DNA from: JAIXWP01 sp943372555
Lineage (GTDB): Bacteria; Bacteroidota; Bacteroidia; Flavobacteriales_D; Sanyastnellaceae
DNA: 9,253 nt
Reading direction: 5' to 3'
Assembly: GCA_943372555.1 (NCBI GenBank)
Contig: CALRZB010000096.1
Location: forward strand, 1-9,253
In this document: positions 7,404 through 9,253 of the stretch, piece after piece
How positions within the stretch are numbered: position 1 is the first letter of the stretch
How the letters are laid out: every line of letters begins with the position of its first letter
The notes under the pieces: generated by a model
What the model saw: only the letters and a program-made list of their open reading frames with translations
Database searches by the model: none
What the model was told of the DNA's origin: nothing
Program-made: the position numbers and the translations under genes

Positions 7404-7421
7404 GTGTTCAAAAAAGAACAC
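7404..7421. promoter_or_regulatory. Operator-like palindrome GTGTTC-N6-GAACAC in the divergent intergenic region
   Basis: GTGTTC (7404-7409) and GAACAC (7416-7421) are perfect inverted repeats around six A residues. After one mismatch (G7403/A7422), two more pairs extend the symmetry (7401-7402 with 7423-7424). It lies 57 bp upstream of the receptor start and 64 bp upstream of the ppk1 start, and just upstream of both candidate -7 boxes. That placement suits a dimeric transcription factor, though the element could also form a small hairpin. No regulator gene lies in the window, so the cognate factor is unknown. Confidence 0.4.
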
Positions 7422-7450
7422 ATTTAATTCATATAGTCCTAACAGCAGAC

Positions 7451-7458
7451 TAACTTTG
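7451..7458 (+). promoter_or_regulatory. Bacteroidota-type -7 promoter box of ppk1
   Basis: TAACTTTG matches TAnnTTTG exactly and ends 27 bp before the ppk1 ATG, predicting a leader of about 20-25 nt. No TTG is visible 19-21 bp further upstream, so the -33 element is weak or absent. Confidence 0.5.
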
Positions 7459-7485
7459 ACTCACATTATTTGGAGAAAGATTCGT

Positions 7486-9253
7486 ATGCTAGAGAAAAAG
7501 AAGAGAGAATATATAAATCGTGAAATTTCTTGGCTATCCTTCAATGAAAGAGTACTGCAGGAAGCTCAGGATAAAGAAGTACCGCTCATTGCTAGAATGA
7601 GATATCTCGGTATTTTCTCCAATAATTTGGACGAATTTTTCAAAGTACGTGTAGCCACTTTGCGTCGAGCTATTTCCTTCGCAAATCGAACGGTTGACCC
7701 GATGGACTTCAACCCATCTGAAACAATAGCTGAAATTTTGGAAGGTGTTTTCAAATTGCAGGAGAAATTCGATAAGACATTTAAGCAAATTACTTTGGAT
7801 CTCAGCAAAGAGCGCATCTATTTTATCGATGAGGCCAAACTTCAACCGTCCCAGAAAACATTTGTAGAAGAATATTTCGAGGACAATGTCCGACCTTATT
7901 TGGTGCCTATCATGCTTAATTCAAAGAGTGTATTTCCACCTTTAGATGACAATTCATTTTATCTTGCTATCGAACTTGGCTACAAGTCAGATAAGGCACA
8001 CGGAGCCTATGCCCTAATGGAGGTCCCCTCAAATCTTCCAAGATTCATCGAGATTCCATCATCAGACAATAAGCATTATGTAATGTTTATTGATGACATT
8101 ATTCGTTACCGTCTTCGCAAAGTATTTGGTATTTTCAGTTTTGATAGTGCAAAAGCGTACACGCTGAAAATCACGAGAGACGCGGAGTTGGATGTGGATG
8201 ATGATTTGTCAAAAGGGGTGGTAGAGAAAATGTCGCGTAGTCTTAATGAAAGAAAGAAAGGGCAATATGTGCGTTTGAATTACGACAAAGAAATCCCTAG
8301 TCATTTTCTTGATTTTGTTCTGAAAAAACTCAAACTAAAAAACAACGAAAATGCTATACCAGGCGGGCGATATCATAACAAAAGAGATTTGATGTCTTTC
8401 CCCGACTTTGGACGTGCAGACTTGTGTTTTGAAAAACAACCTCCACTTCAACACCCAAGATTTGTCGGAGCAAAGAGCATCTTGAATGTAATTAAACAAC
8501 AAGATGTTTTACTTCAATATCCGTATCACAGTTTTACAAATCTGCTAGATTTCTTGCGAGAGGCCGCGATTGACCCGCACGTTAGAACTATTAGAATAAG
8601 TATTTATCGCGTTGCCAAGCAATCTCAAATTATCAATGCATTAGTAAATGCCGCGCGAAATGGCAAACGTGTAATTGCAGTTATTGAACTCGCCGCTCGT
8701 TTCGACGAGGCTAATAATATTGAGATTACAAGAAAATTACAAGAAGCGGGAGCGCGCGTTATTCCAGGTGTTCAAGGTCTAAAAGTCCATTCAAAACTTA
8801 TTCAAATAAGTCGAAAGGAAGGTGCTCGCACAGTGCGTTATTCTCATATTGGAACAGGTAATTTCCATGAAAAAACAGCTCACATATACAGTGATACATC
8901 GCTCTTAACAGCCAATCGCGAAATTGGAAGAGAAGTAAGAAAGATTTTTGAATTTTTCGAGAGTAATTATACAAGACATGTATTCCGCTATCTAGTTGTT
9001 TCTCCTTTCAATACAAGGAGAAAATTCACCGATCTCATCAACGCAGAGATATTGAATGCTTCTAAGAAAAAAGAAGCCTGGATTACCTTAAAGATGAATA
9101 ATCTCGTAGATGAAGGGATGATCAAAAAACTTTACGATGCGAGTTGCGCTGGAGTAAAGATTAAACTAATAATCAGAGGTATTTGCTCATTAATTCCCGG
9201 CATCAAAGGTCTTAGTGAAAACATTGAGTGTATTAGTATTGTTGGTAGACATT
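7486..9253 (+). CDS. ppk1: Polyphosphate kinase 1 (partial, 3' end outside window)
   Basis: The frame is open from ATG 7486 to the window end (589 codons of an expected ~690). PPK1 reversibly transfers the ATP gamma-phosphate onto inorganic polyphosphate, often at the inner membrane. The N domain shows 'REISWLSFNERVLQEA' (12-27) and 'LGIFSNNLDEFFKVR' (41-55), whose Asn residues correspond to the ATP-contacting N45 region of E. coli PPK. The head domain follows. The C1 domain has 'RISIYRVAKQS' with R375, 'AARFDEANNIE' with R405, and 'GLKVHSKL' with H435, the phosphorylated histidine; all three fall at the E. coli numbers. Then come 'RYSHIGTGNFHEKTAHIYSD' and 'ITLKMNNLVDEGM', leading to 'RGICSLIPGIKGLSENI'. 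The sequence stops at residue 589, three short of the position matching the second catalytic His (E. coli H592). ATG 7486 is preferred: it gives the family N-terminus and has GGAG 10 nt upstream. An in-frame TTG at 7456 is possible but overlaps the promoter box. The gene is divergent from the receptor. Confidence 0.97.
   Translation, partial: MLEKKKREYINREISWLSFNERVLQEAQDKEVPLIARMRYLGIFSNNLDEFFKVRVATLRRAISFANRTVDPMDFNPSETIAEILEGVFKLQEKFDKTFKQITLDLSKERIYFIDEAKLQPSQKTFVEEYFEDNVRPYLVPIMLNSKSVFPPLDDNSFYLAIELGYKSDKAHGAYALMEVPSNLPRFIEIPSSDNKHYVMFIDDIIRYRLRKVFGIFSFDSAKAYTLKITRDAELDVDDDLSKGVVEKMSRSLNERKKGQYVRLNYDKEIPSHFLDFVLKKLKLKNNENAIPGGRYHNKRDLMSFPDFGRADLCFEKQPPLQHPRFVGAKSILNVIKQQDVLLQYPYHSFTNLLDFLREAAIDPHVRTIRISIYRVAKQSQIINALVNAARNGKRVIAVIELAARFDEANNIEITRKLQEAGARVIPGVQGLKVHSKLIQISRKEGARTVRYSHIGTGNFHEKTAHIYSDTSLLTANREIGREVRKIFEFFESNYTRHVFRYLVVSPFNTRRKFTDLINAEILNASKKKEAWITLKMNNLVDEGMIKKLYDASCAGVKIKLIIRGICSLIPGIKGLSENIECISIVGRH

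Noticed and set aside
7347..7421. Extension of the receptor gene to an upstream ATG at 7421
   Set aside because: It would put 25 residues ahead of a good signal peptide and would run through the palindrome and the candidate promoter.
7534..7845. Minus-strand open frames of 103 and 83 codons near the left end of ppk1
   Set aside because: The plus strand across this stretch encodes unmistakable PPK1 N-terminal sequence. The antisense frames have no recognisable motif and are shadows.
1..9253. A novel defence, mobile or biosynthetic system
   Set aside because: All six coding regions belong to well-known families with normal lengths. No transposase, integrase, CRISPR repeat, toxin-antitoxin pair or unexplained gap over 300 bp was seen.

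Overview
The window looks like ordinary chromosomal DNA from a member of the Bacteroidota, most likely a Flavobacteriales-type or neighbouring lineage. Four things point there. The base composition is AT-rich. Two promoter-like TAnnTTTG boxes (the Bacteroidota -7 consensus) sit just upstream of valS and ppk1. Clear Shine-Dalgarno sequences are mostly absent. The TonB-dependent receptor carries an N-terminal carboxypeptidase-regulatory-like domain, which is typical of this phylum.

Layout, left to right: (1) the last 19 codons of a probable MoxR-type AAA+ ATPase (1-60), followed with no gap by a two-TM DUF58/VWA-like membrane protein (61-1410). (2) valS, a complete valyl-tRNA synthetase (1526-4156), with its own promoter-like box. 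(3) A 172-bp gap holding a 12-bp hairpin and a CCCTGAGC...GTCGAAGGG-type intergenic repeat. (4) tpx, a thiol peroxidase (4329-4826). (5) A 15-bp inverted repeat built from tandem heptamers, lying between convergent genes. (6) A TonB-dependent outer-membrane receptor on the minus strand (4893-7346), closest in character to the hemoglobin/transferrin/lactoferrin-type receptors. (7) A 139-bp divergent intergenic region with an operator-like palindrome and a promoter-like box. (8) ppk1, polyphosphate kinase (7486 to the window end), which is open at the right edge and stops three residues short of the expected second catalytic histidine.

The genes do not form one pathway. MoxR and DUF58 are a known chaperone/VWA pair. 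valS is translation housekeeping. tpx is peroxide defence. The receptor is nutrient (probably iron or heme) uptake. ppk1 is phosphate storage and stress. I see no mobile element, CRISPR array, tRNA or rRNA, and no stretch over 300 bp without a gene. I do not see convincing evidence of an undescribed multi-gene system. The observations most worth a second look are an isoleucine in place of the near-invariant catalytic threonine of Tpx, the palindrome between the receptor and ppk1, and the repeat and hairpin elements flanking tpx.
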